Shown here one piece after another: positions 7,073 through 12,960 of a stretch of DNA of 20,009 nt (position 1 is its first letter; each line of letters starts with the position of its first letter). Position numbers and translations under genes: made by a program. The notes below the pieces were generated by a model. It was given only the letters and a program-made list of their open reading frames with translations. It was not told where the DNA came from and made no database searches. The stretch covers positions 1 to 20,009 of the IMG/VR virus record IMGVR_UViG_3300009167_000039; one strand, written 5' to 3'. This DNA is from a virus.

Positions 7073-7599
7073 ATTGTCTCCTTATCGAAGATAGAGATGA
7101 TTTGCATCCTACCAAAATAAGTTTTAGGCATCCAGTTATACAAATCTGTAAGAGTAAACCTATGGTTCTTTCTATACCTACCATGCTTATCTACGGGGGA
7201 GAACCAATGTTGAAATATAATCCTTTTATTAGCTACCCTGCATAACTCAGATAACATATCATGCATTATCTGTAACTTAGAATTATAGGGCGGGTCAATA
7301 AGTACAGTATCAAAACTCTCATTAGCAAATGGCAATCTAGTCATATCTCCTTTTACATCCACATCTTCTTCATACAAATCTAATCTAATACTACCTAACT
7401 TACTTTTACCACAACATACATGTAAGGTTTTACCTATTAAAACCTTACATAAAAAGTCTTCAACTTCCCGAGGCCACAATAGTTTAGTAACTTTATACAC
7501 ATAAGCATTACCAGCTAAAGGGATACTACCTCTAGTTTTATGGATAGCATCTTGATGTTTATAAGTTACTGTTCCCATCTTTTCTCTTTCGTCTTTCAT
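7069..7599 (-). CDS. SAM-dependent methyltransferase with DPPY motif
   Basis: It contains an AdoMet-binding motif I (LHVCCGKSKLGS, 59-70), an acidic strand-2 end (RLDLYEE), the GDMTRLPF segment and the catalytic DPPYN (102-106). DPPY points to methylation of an exocyclic amino group (N6-adenine or N4-cytosine type), although the compact 176-residue build also resembles general class I enzymes. No target-recognition domain is visible. A second ATG at 7578 (behind AAAGAGAAAAG) may be the true start; the first ATG lacks a clear ribosome site and overlaps a 38-codon frame. It may protect phage DNA or modify RNA. Confidence 0.7.
   Translation of the reverse strand: MKDEREKMGTVTYKHQDAIHKTRGSIPLAGNAYVYKVTKLLWPREVEDFLCKVLIGKTLHVCCGKSKLGSIRLDLYEEDVDVKGDMTRLPFANESFDTVLIDPPYNSKLQIMHDMLSELCRVANKRIIFQHWFSPVDKHGRYRKNHRFTLTDLYNWMPKTYFGRMQIISIFDKETM
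7420..7450. repeat. Perfect 12-bp inverted repeat
   Basis: ATGTAAGGTTTT (7420-7431) and AAAACCTTACAT (7439-7450) are perfect complements separated by seven bases, inside the methyltransferase gene. No T run follows on the leftward strand, so it does not look like a terminator. Confidence 0.8.
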
Positions 7600-7675
7600 A
7601 CAGCATACCGGCTATAAATACTAAAGATATTGGAACAACTATTCTAAGGAAACCAAACACACAACTTATTTCCAT
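7559..7675 (-). CDS. Tiny single-span membrane protein (38 aa)
   Basis: An ATG one base after the dUTPase stop, with AGGTG five bases upstream, opens a 38-codon frame. The product has one hydrophobic span (about FGFLRIVVPISLVFIAG, residues 7-23) followed by a strongly basic tail (YERRKRKDGN), a positive-inside membrane peptide. It overlaps the methyltransferase start by 41 bases (20 if that gene begins at 7578). It fills what would otherwise be a gap in a tightly packed block. The function is unknown; small phage membrane peptides include holin-like and host-inhibitory ones. Confidence 0.5.
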   Translation of the reverse strand: MEISCVFGFLRIVVPISLVFIAGMLYERRKRKDGNSNL

Positions 7676-7676
7676 A

Positions 7677-8123
7677 CTACACCTGATAGGCTATGCCTCC
7701 ACTTACACCTCTGTCTGTAGCTTTCTGATGAATCTCATCTAGTCCTACTAAATACACATCTACATAGTTTACTGGGATTATTAATAATTGTGCAACTGCA
7801 TCATGATGGTGAATAGTAACCGTTACTTTTAGAGGATTGATAACCTTTACTAACAATTCTCCCTGATAGCCTTGGTCAACAATCCCACCACCAATTAGAA
7901 AATTATTTTTACTTTTATTAGTAATCCACCCAAAATAACCATCTGGAATTTCAACAGTAATTCCAGTATGAACTACATAAAACTCATTAGGGTGAATACT
8001 AACCCTGGCTATAGATGTATAGTTTAATAAGTCTGCATACAAATCTAAACCCGCATCAGTAGAATTTTTTCTGGTAGGCATCCTAGCAGTCTCAGTCAGA
8101 TAAGCAACCTTTAGCTCAGTCAT
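7677..8123 (-). CDS. dut: dUTP diphosphatase (trimeric dUTPase family)
   Basis: Hydrolyses dUTP to dUMP, keeping uracil out of phage DNA and feeding dTMP synthesis. The five family motifs can be followed: 1, TDAGLDLYA; 2, a diverged TNKSKNN in place of the usual PRSG; 3, GGIVDQGYQGELLVKVIN with the catalytic Asp; 4, HHDAVAQLLIIPV; 5, DRGVSGGIAYQV, which lacks the usual Phe in the Gly-rich tail. The length of 148 aa is typical. The start is behind GAGGAGATTTAG and overlaps the upstream stop (ATGACTGA). The altered motif 2 may shift substrate handling. Confidence 0.88.
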   Translation of the reverse strand: MTELKVAYLTETARMPTRKNSTDAGLDLYADLLNYTSIARVSIHPNEFYVVHTGITVEIPDGYFGWITNKSKNNFLIGGGIVDQGYQGELLVKVINPLKVTVTIHHHDAVAQLLIIPVNYVDVYLVGLDEIHQKATDRGVSGGIAYQV

Positions 8124-8304
8124 CTAAATCTCCTCTAGATAATGGATTTAAGTCCATCTCTTTCCTCAATATATTTCTCCTAACCAATCCTTCAAGTATA
8201 TCCTTAATCACTTCTTTTCTCTCTTCATCATCTAAACTTACCAGTAGATTCACTATTGCCTCTGCCGCCTCTTCTACCGTCTTGTCCAGGTAATTCAAAA
8301 ACAT
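8116..8304 (-). CDS. Hypothetical acidic helical protein (62 aa)
   Basis: The preferred start is ATG 8304, with GGGAG five bases upstream; an ATG at 8316 has no ribosome site. The product is a 62-residue, largely alpha-helical protein with alternating charged and hydrophobic residues (EEAAEAIVNLLVSLDDEER) and an Asp-rich end. It may be a small helical-bundle regulator or subunit. Its first 77 bases overlap the 3' end of the primase gene in another frame, an unusually long overlap for this block. It ends overlapping dUTPase. Confidence 0.6.
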   Translation of the reverse strand: MFLNYLDKTVEEAAEAIVNLLVSLDDEERKEVIKDILEGLVRRNILRKEMDLNPLSRGDLDD

Positions 8305-9172
8305 ATTTACTCCCATTAGTTATTAGTTCTACAAAACTATCTACATCATCATTATCCCTGAAATAATCTACAGGGTCATACCCAGGCTCTCCAGAATCTT
8401 CAAAGGTATAAATCTTACACCTGTTTACACCTAAGAATTTAGCTAATTTTTTAGCCTCTTTTCTACCAGCATCATCATTATCAAACACAATGTTAATCTT
8501 TTTCTGTTTGATAAATTTACTATACCATTCAGGTAAGTAACCTCCTCCACAATTAGTAGAGATAGCTGGTAAACCATTCTGTACTAAGATCATAGCATCA
8601 ACTGGCCCTTCCACATAATAAACATCATCTGTAGTTTTGAGTACATCAGGATTGAACATCAGAGGCCCAATATTACGGTAAAACCCCTTGATTCGTTTAC
8701 TGGGATTATCCTGCCTCATTTGAAAATTCCTGAACGCACCATTATCAAAAAACGGAACCATATTATAATCATTATACCAGCCTAGTTGAAATCTGTCAAT
8801 GGTAGAATCTTTTAAACCTCTCCTATAAAAATAATCTCTCTTATCAAGACCCTGCTCATAGAATACATCCACCAACTTTGGGTATACAACTACATCCTCT
8901 TTCTTAGTTTGAATAGTGTAAACATAAGTACCTTGATAATCGAATCTCTTTAGATATTCTCTAGCGTCTAAAAAGCTCAGCTTTCTAACCTGAGTTAGAT
9001 AAACCAATGGGTCTCCTACAATCCCCTGAGCATTCCAATAAAAAATCCCTTTATCTTTATCTAATACCAGGGATGAATGTTCTTCAGATTTGCCCCAACG
9101 TGAGCCATCTTTAGTTTGAAGACCGAAATCCTCTTCGATTAAGCTTTCAAGAATATCAGCATTCTTAGACAT
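8228..9172 (-). CDS. dnaG: DnaG-type DNA primase with TOPRIM domain
   Basis: Makes RNA primers for replication and would act with the DnaB helicase encoded at 14399. The TOPRIM core is clear: VYYVEGPVDAM (catalytic Glu188), NIVFDNDDAGRKEA (Asp231, Asp233) and YDPVDYF (Asp266). Residues 20-75 align in pattern with the CHC2 zinc finger domain (WNAQGIVGDPLVYL) but every zinc-ligand Cys/His is gone, so this domain is metal-free. At 314 aa it is about half of a cellular DnaG and lacks a helicase-binding C-terminal domain. Instead it has a short Gly/Arg-rich tail (QDGRRGGRGN) in the region overlapping the next gene. The start overlaps the preceding stop (TAATG). Confidence 0.85.
   Translation of the reverse strand: MSKNADILESLIEEDFGLQTKDGSRWGKSEEHSSLVLDKDKGIFYWNAQGIVGDPLVYLTQVRKLSFLDAREYLKRFDYQGTYVYTIQTKKEDVVVYPKLVDVFYEQGLDKRDYFYRRGLKDSTIDRFQLGWYNDYNMVPFFDNGAFRNFQMRQDNPSKRIKGFYRNIGPLMFNPDVLKTTDDVYYVEGPVDAMILVQNGLPAISTNCGGGYLPEWYSKFIKQKKINIVFDNDDAGRKEAKKLAKFLGVNRCKIYTFEDSGEPGYDPVDYFRDNDDVDSFVELITNGSKYVFELPGQDGRRGGRGNSESTGKFR
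8771..8799 (-). promoter_or_regulatory. Sigma70/sigmaA promoter inside primase gene
   Basis: Leftward TTGACA (8794-8799), a 17-base spacer and TATAAT (8771-8776), both hexamers perfect, with a TGG just before the -10 (extended -10). It would feed the 8304 gene, dUTPase and everything down to RNR. Confidence 0.65.
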
Positions 9173-9327
9173 TATCTGGTCTTCTTTTCTTTTTTAACTT
9201 TTTTATCTTCAACCAGTTCTTCAGGAATAGATTCAACAGTTCTTCTATCAATAACCTTTTCATCTCTACGACGATGACTTTCTCTACGTAACGCGTGGTA
9301 AAGTTTCGACAGGTTGAATTTAGCCAT
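9172..9327 (-). CDS. Small basic protein (51 aa)
   Basis: A 51-codon frame fills the space between the zinc-ribbon gene and primase. Its ATG at 9327 has a strong AAAGGAGATGAAGT ribosome site, overlaps the upstream stop by eight bases, and its TAA shares a base with the primase ATG (TAATG). The product is very basic: an Arg-rich helix (LRRESHRRRDEK, residues 13-24) and a Lys-rich C-terminus (KKVKKEKKTR). It could bind DNA or RNA, possibly assisting the primase with which it is translationally coupled. No family is recognised. Confidence 0.75.
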   Translation of the reverse strand: MAKFNLSKLYHALRRESHRRRDEKVIDRRTVESIPEELVEDKKVKKEKKTR

Positions 9328-9523
9328 ACTTCATCTCCTTTATCTTTATTAGGATTTTGTCTGTAATTTCTTTTCTCTCTGGTTCAACAATAATTTCATA
9401 CTTCTTACCATAGTTTAGCTTATAAACCTTATTGCATAAACTACAATACCAATAAAGTCTATTCAGACCCTCTATCTCCAGATTATAAATTCCAAGACAA
9501 GAATTACAGTTATCACATTTCAT
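9320..9523 (-). CDS. Small zinc-finger protein (67 aa)
   Basis: The preferred start is ATG 9523, in an ATGA overlap with the upstream stop; an ATG at 9541 is possible but has no ribosome site. Metal ligands are C-x2-C-x2-C (Cys3, Cys6, Cys9) and C-x2-C (Cys27, Cys30), a zinc-ribbon pattern, followed by a Lys/Glu-rich C-terminal helix. It is probably a nucleic-acid-binding or adaptor ribbon; the function is not recognised. Confidence 0.65.
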   Translation of the reverse strand: MKCDNCNSCLGIYNLEIEGLNRLYWYCSLCNKVYKLNYGKKYEIIVEPERKEITDKILIKIKEMKYG

Positions 9524-9804
9524 TTTATAAACTTCTCGCATCTTTTACAGATATCACTATACTCTTTTTCTAACTTAGCTAGGTGAAATGACTTCCTAAT
9601 AAGTCTCTCTATAGTATCAGTCTCTATACCATAGAGGTTAGCTTTTAGCATAGCGTCATACAAGTTGATTGAGAACTCCTCTGGTAGTTCAGCAATAAGC
9701 TTTAGCTCATCCAGCATAGTGTCTCTATCCACATGCACGTTATCATCAAGTACCCAATCTCCGATATAATTCTGTTCTACAAAATCATCTAAGCCTATTC
9801 TCAT
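9520..9804 (-). CDS. Hypothetical protein (94 aa), first gene after the 9.8-kb promoter
   Basis: The product is 94 residues, acidic in the N-terminal half and helical; residues 60-90 form an amphipathic charged helix (RLIRKSFHLAKLEKEYSD) that could be a coiled coil. No family is recognised. It is the first gene after the only intergenic promoter in the leftward block, with AAAGGA six bases before its ATG and a leader of only about a dozen bases. Being first in a separately promoted sub-operon suggests regulated expression. Confidence 0.65.
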   Translation of the reverse strand: MRIGLDDFVEQNYIGDWVLDDNVHVDRDTMLDELKLIAELPEEFSINLYDAMLKANLYGIETDTIERLIRKSFHLAKLEKEYSDICKRCEKFIK

Positions 9805-9816
9805 AACATGTCCTTT

Positions 9817-9831
9817 CTATACTTAGTATAG
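9817..9831. promoter_or_regulatory. Operator-like palindrome over -10/+1 of the 9.8-kb promoter
   Basis: CTATACT-T-AGTATAG is a perfect 7+1+7 palindrome covering the -10 hexamer and the expected transcription start of the promoter at 9825-9853. A dimeric repressor bound here would block RNA polymerase. A second overlapping AGTATA copy lies at 9830-9835. Confidence 0.5.
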
Positions 9832-9853
9832 TATAGAGGTGCCGATCTGTCAA
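9825..9853 (-). promoter_or_regulatory. Intergenic sigma70/sigmaA promoter
   Basis: Leftward TTGACA (9848-9853), a 17-base spacer and TATACT (9825-9830). It lies in the gap 9805-9856, one of the few true gaps in the leftward block, directly before the ribosome site of the gene starting at 9804. Confidence 0.8.
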
Positions 9854-9856
9854 GGG

Positions 9857-10081
9857 TCAATTTTCTAACCCATACCTTCTGAGAGGTGCTCTTTTATCTT
9901 TATTAGAACCATGATTAGATTGTCCCATCCTGGCGTGATAGGTACATATCCCTGATTCAGTACTGAATACAGGTCTATTACAATAAGCACAAACAGTAAC
10001 TATCCAGGTATCAGCATGTTTATCACATACATCTTTATCTACAGAAAAATAATCACCTTGACAGATCGGGCAACCGCACAT
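9857..10081 (-). CDS. Tandem C2CH zinc-finger protein (74 aa)
   Basis: There are two identically spaced fingers, each C-x2-C-x11-C-x2-H: Cys4? is spare, then the pair uses a Cys-Pro-Ile-Cys unit near residues 4-7 with Cys19/His22, and Cys31/Cys34 with Cys46/His49. Both share a Phe-Ser in the loop, so the protein looks like an internal duplication. A basic tail (NKDKRAPLRRYG) follows. Nucleic-acid binding is plausible. The ATG has AAGGATAAC upstream. Its stop codon sits just inside the -35 side of the 9.8-kb promoter. Confidence 0.7.
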   Translation of the reverse strand: MCGCPICQGDYFSVDKDVCDKHADTWIVTVCAYCNRPVFSTESGICTYHARMGQSNHGSNKDKRAPLRRYGLEN

Positions 10082-10082
10082 G

Positions 10083-10424
10083 TTATCCTTCCCCCTCTTC
10101 TAAGGCTTTGGCATCTTTCAGAGCAGTATTGTAATCTTTGAGTTTCTTGTACCCGCCGCCATAGAATAACAGGGATACTAAAGAGCTAACCCCTACCAGC
10201 ATAGCCGAACGAATCCAACCTACCCAATCAGTAGGTAAGGATACAGACTGTACACCTAATAGGGCTAGCAAAGGTATAACCAATATATTCAGGACAGGAA
10301 TAGCTACACCATAAAAGATTGTTGGGAAGTTGTAGTTTGGGTCTTTCTTAACGTAACGAATAACCCACTTCACAATCTCCAAAATAAGCATAGCCAAACC
10401 GCCATTGAGTAACATCTCATCCAT
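10083..10424 (-). CDS. Small integral membrane protein (113 aa)
   Basis: The preferred start is ATG 10424, with GGAGG six bases upstream. The protein has an N-terminal hydrophobic segment (LLNGGLAMLILEIVKWVI), a strong central span (VAIPVLNILVIPLLALLGV) and a third (SAMLVGVSSLVSLLFYG), then a charged Lys/Glu/Asp tail inside the cell. Three spans and a charged tail recall holin-like proteins, but no family is recognised and no endolysin is nearby, so it is left unassigned. It overlaps the end of the dNMP kinase gene. Confidence 0.65.
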   Translation of the reverse strand: MDEMLLNGGLAMLILEIVKWVIRYVKKDPNYNFPTIFYGVAIPVLNILVIPLLALLGVQSVSLPTDWVGWIRSAMLVGVSSLVSLLFYGGGYKKLKDYNTALKDAKALEEGEG

Positions 10425-11022
10425 CTTTGACCTCCATTTTGTCAATATAATTTATAATCAACTTTAAAGATTCGGTTAAATCTTCTTCATTATTTTCTAC
10501 AATAAAATCATAATAAGTTAAATCTTCAGGTAAAGAGTTTTCGGAGACATCTTCTGCTAAGTCTCCTTGTAAACCCCCTCTGATATTAGACTCTACTCTA
10601 ACCGCTATGATGTAAAAGTCATTGAGTTTTTCAAGATAATCTCTTTCATTCTCAAAGCGCCAGTCATCAACTACATACACATCATACAAATAAATATTAT
10701 CTTCAAACGCTCTTACTAACCTTTTTACCCAAACATCTTTATCATATTCTCTACCAATATTACCGATATTTTGTAAAAGTTTTCTGCCTCTTTTATTCTT
10801 TTCAGAATCCCAATTGAAGTAATCAATTGCACAATCTTTTATGCCATCAGCAAAACTTCTAATGTGAGCTATGTAACCAGACTTTTTAAATAAACTTATA
10901 AGCTTATCAGCTATATACGTCTTACCCACACCAGCCTTACCCGATAGTAATACGATAACAGATTTAGATGGGTATGCCTCTTCCCACATGGTTACTGACT
11001 TAACTTGTCCAGTTGCTTGCAT
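10417..11022 (-). CDS. Deoxynucleoside monophosphate kinase
   Basis: Phosphorylates dNMPs to dNDPs using ATP, supplying precursors for phage DNA. It shows a P-loop GKAGVGKT near the N-terminus, the FADGIKDCAIDYFNWD segment that in phage dNMP kinases contacts the base, LLQNIGNIGREYDKDVWVKRL, and the DDWRFENE acidic motif after a beta strand. This is a typical phage P-loop dNMP kinase, about 200 aa. Two starts are close: ATG 11028 overlaps the upstream stop (ATGA) but is too near the GAGAGGA; ATG 11022 is six bases from it and is preferred. It works with RNR and dUTPase in the same block. Confidence 0.85.
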   Translation of the reverse strand: MQATGQVKSVTMWEEAYPSKSVIVLLSGKAGVGKTYIADKLISLFKKSGYIAHIRSFADGIKDCAIDYFNWDSEKNKRGRKLLQNIGNIGREYDKDVWVKRLVRAFEDNIYLYDVYVVDDWRFENERDYLEKLNDFYIIAVRVESNIRGGLQGDLAEDVSENSLPEDLTYYDFIVENNEEDLTESLKLIINYIDKMEVKDG

Positions 11023-11024
11023 AA

Positions 11025-11231
11025 TCATTCCTCTCTATACTCACTCAATAATCCTTCTAAAACTTTGGGGGAAATTAAACCTCTGAATAGCATAAATTTT
11101 AGTAGTGCGTAAAAGTTGAATGTAGATATAATAAAGGAATCAGAAGTGGTGACAAAGAATTTGCTACCTTTATTCTTCTTTATAATTATAGTTTCTAAGT
11201 CATCCAACTTAAACACTTGGATATTATTCAT
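11025..11231 (-). CDS. Hypothetical protein (68 aa)
   Basis: The start is ATG 11231, sharing TAATG with the preceding stop; an in-frame TTG at 11246 is less likely. The product is 68 residues: a basic patch (IIIKKNKGSKFF), a hydrophobic aromatic middle (FNFYALLKFMLF) and an acidic C-terminus. It could be a small mixed alpha/beta domain. No family is recognised. It lies immediately after the Tad2-like gene and is translated from the same message. Confidence 0.6.
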   Translation of the reverse strand: MNNIQVFKLDDLETIIIKKNKGSKFFVTTSDSFIISTFNFYALLKFMLFRGLISPKVLEGLLSEYREE

Positions 11232-11473
11232 TACACCACTACCCAATCTGTAGCTACCATATCCACTTCTCTGATACGGAAGAAGTGATCTCCGTCTTCA
11301 AGCTTGATCTTTAAATCTCCGTTATCTAAGTACATGTAGATTTCATTGCTTTTCCACTCAGTCCTGGTAAGCTTTTTACCAACAATAACCAGTTCAATAG
11401 CTTTTGGAAAACTCATTTCTCCATCTACTTTAGATTTCTTAGGAGTAGGGCTTGTCCTCATATCATCACTCAT
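11231..11473 (-). CDS. Tad2/DUF2829-like protein, candidate anti-Thoeris sponge
   Basis: Residues 20-80 follow the DUF2829 pattern: MSFPKAIELVIVGKKLTRTEW at the start, a short YMYLDNGDLKI strand pair, and the terminal MVATDWVVV. In characterised phage Tad2 proteins this fold oligomerises and sequesters glycocyclic-ADPR signals made by the Thoeris defence system, keeping the effector off. Here a 19-residue polar N-terminal extension precedes the domain. The start at 11473 has AAAGGAGG nine bases upstream and an ATGA overlap with the upstream gene. Domain assignment is by eye; ligand and activity are inferred from the family. Confidence 0.7.
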   Translation of the reverse strand: MSDDMRTSPTPKKSKVDGEMSFPKAIELVIVGKKLTRTEWKSNEIYMYLDNGDLKIKLEDGDHFFRIREVDMVATDWVVV

Positions 11474-11769
11474 TGTATATAACCTCCTTTCCCTTCTGGA
11501 ATTTCATCTTCCTTCTGTTCATTAAACAGATCGCCATCTATCCTTTCTAGATACAACAGGATGGACATTGCTGTGATATCAGATGCCCTCTCCAAATTCT
11601 TATCTGTAGCCTTCATACTGATCTTCTTAGTCTCCCAGTCTTCACCATCCTTGGTACGGCTTTGAGTTAAGGTCTGTTCAACTATCCAATAACCATCTTT
11701 ACCCTTAGTACACCTAGTATCTGTCACCACTGAATAACCTACAATGTCGTCTTTTATTAGTTCTTCCAT
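11470..11769 (-). CDS. Hypothetical acidic protein (99 aa)
   Basis: The ATG at 11769 follows AAAGGATACAGAT. The product is 99 residues and acidic, with alternating Lys and Asp/Glu in a probable beta-rich N-terminal half (GYWIVEQTLTQS) and a helical region (ERASDITAMSILLYLERID). No family is recognised. It is the first gene after the perfect-consensus promoter at 11844-11872 and leads directly into the Tad2-like gene, so both may be expressed early as a pair. Confidence 0.65.
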   Translation of the reverse strand: MEELIKDDIVGYSVVTDTRCTKGKDGYWIVEQTLTQSRTKDGEDWETKKISMKATDKNLERASDITAMSILLYLERIDGDLFNEQKEDEIPEGKGGYIQ

Positions 11770-11782
11770 ATCTGTATCCTTT

Positions 11783-12493
11783 CTAAATAGATGATTTTAC
11801 CCATTTTCTAATAAACTCTAATCTGTTATGTAACTTCTCAGTAATTATAACATCATATTCGCAGTGTGTCAAGACCAAATCTATAGATTCTTTATCCCCA
11901 TATTTAGCCTTTCTCCACACATCCTTATCCAGAGGAGTCTTACCTTCTATGCCCAAATAACTACATACATTATCAAGTGAGTTCCTAGATAAGGCTAGCT
12001 TATCCCTGACTGTAAAGTACATATCCCATTGGAACAAGTCCCCGTAAGCAGGGAAGTCCAAATCGTAGTATAAAGCTTTACTCCTCATAAACGGTATATC
12101 AAAACGTGAGCTATAGTAACCTACAACAATCTTATATTTAGAAATCTCATCAATAAACTCTTTAATTACCCTGTAATCACCAGTACCATTGAACAACTCC
12201 TCTTTAGTTATAATACTAGATACAATGTCACCATCCTTCTGCTTTATACACCAGCACAATACAGTCCCGAAATCAGCGTTCAAATTATCAACTTCAATAT
12301 CAGCATAAGCTATCCTATAACCAGGATAATCATACCAAGCCTCTCCAGTAATTTTAGAAAAGGTCTTGTCATCGGGCCACTTGATTCTACCTCTAGCAAA
12401 ACAAACTGGGTGTTCATCAATAGTATGCCTGTGTACACATCTTAATTCTTCTTTTAGTTTTTTTGATTTTAATACTTCATCAACTATACTCAT
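11783..12493 (-). CDS. 3'-5' exonuclease, DnaQ-like (PolB-exo/RNase_H_2 type)
   Basis: The RNase H-like exonuclease motifs are present: Exo I YADIEVDNL (Asp65, Glu67), Exo II VVGYYSSRFDIPFM with its Asp, and Exo III ending in HCEYDVIITEKL. The pattern matches stand-alone exonucleases related to the proofreading domain of family B polymerases. The visible part of the phage polymerase carries only palm and fingers motifs, so this protein may supply proofreading in trans or process recombination ends. The start has GAGGAAAA before ATG. The last part of the gene contains a strong promoter. Confidence 0.85.
   Translation of the reverse strand: MSIVDEVLKSKKLKEELRCVHRHTIDEHPVCFARGRIKWPDDKTFSKITGEAWYDYPGYRIAYADIEVDNLNADFGTVLCWCIKQKDGDIVSSIITKEELFNGTGDYRVIKEFIDEISKYKIVVGYYSSRFDIPFMRSKALYYDLDFPAYGDLFQWDMYFTVRDKLALSRNSLDNVCSYLGIEGKTPLDKDVWRKAKYGDKESIDLVLTHCEYDVIITEKLHNRLEFIRKWVKSSI
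11844..11872 (-). promoter_or_regulatory. Perfect-consensus promoter inside exonuclease gene
   Basis: Leftward TTGACA (11867-11872), a 17-base spacer and TATAAT (11844-11849), with TGT before the -10. It lies near the 3' end of the exonuclease gene, about 75 bases before the start at 11769. Confidence 0.75.
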
Positions 12494-12960
12494 TTTTCCT
12501 CGCTCATAATATTTTTTAGTTTGGATATCTGCTCTTTATGAAGGTGATATTTATTAGCCATATAGTACAAATACCCATCATCAGTAAATATGCCTCCTAA
12601 ATGAAAGGCTATCCTAGAACAAACATCATTGAACTTCCTACTTATTGTAAGTCTTACTACACCTTCAGACCTGACTACTTGTGCAATACTCTTACCGGAC
12701 ATTACCTGATCAAGTATGTTTAGCTCATCTTTAGATATCATACCACAATCTGTTAGTTCTTTAATCTTAGTTTCCACTATCATTAGATCGTTGTACACAT
12801 CAGAATCAAAACTGTAGATTTGATAAGCAAAATTATCTATCCAATCTAGATCATCTGTACTAACATCATAGGTACAGTTATCCAAGACCCCATAATTGGT
12901 GACTATAGAACTTCGGATACTATCTCTATCCAGTAACAACCTACGCACATACCAGGACAT
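12490..12960 (-). CDS. HTH protein resembling sigma factor region 4
   Basis: Residues 76-118 (ISKDELNILDQVMSGKSIAQ and the following helix with TISRKFNDVCSRI) look like a sigma70 region 4 / LuxR-type helix-turn-helix. There is no recognisable region 2, and the N-terminal 70 residues are acidic. It could be a transcription regulator or an anti-sigma/appropriator that redirects host RNA polymerase. The ATG directly follows the upstream stop, with no clear Shine-Dalgarno, so translation is probably coupled. The HTH is seen; the function is inferred. Confidence 0.65.
   Translation of the reverse strand: MSWYVRRLLLDRDSIRSSIVTNYGVLDNCTYDVSTDDLDWIDNFAYQIYSFDSDVYNDLMIVETKIKELTDCGMISKDELNILDQVMSGKSIAQVVRSEGVVRLTISRKFNDVCSRIAFHLGGIFTDDGYLYYMANKYHLHKEQISKLKNIMSEEK

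Noticed and set aside
7280-7300. TTGACC close to TATAAT on the leftward strand in the methyltransferase gene
   Set aside because: The spacing is only about five bases, so it cannot act as a sigma70 promoter.
7420-7450. Inverted repeat as a transcription terminator
   Set aside because: On the transcribed strand the T run precedes the stem instead of following it, and it lies within a coding sequence.
10415-10445. TTGACA on the leftward strand at 10440-10445 as a promoter
   Set aside because: No -10-like hexamer lies 16-18 bases downstream (the position reads GGATGA).
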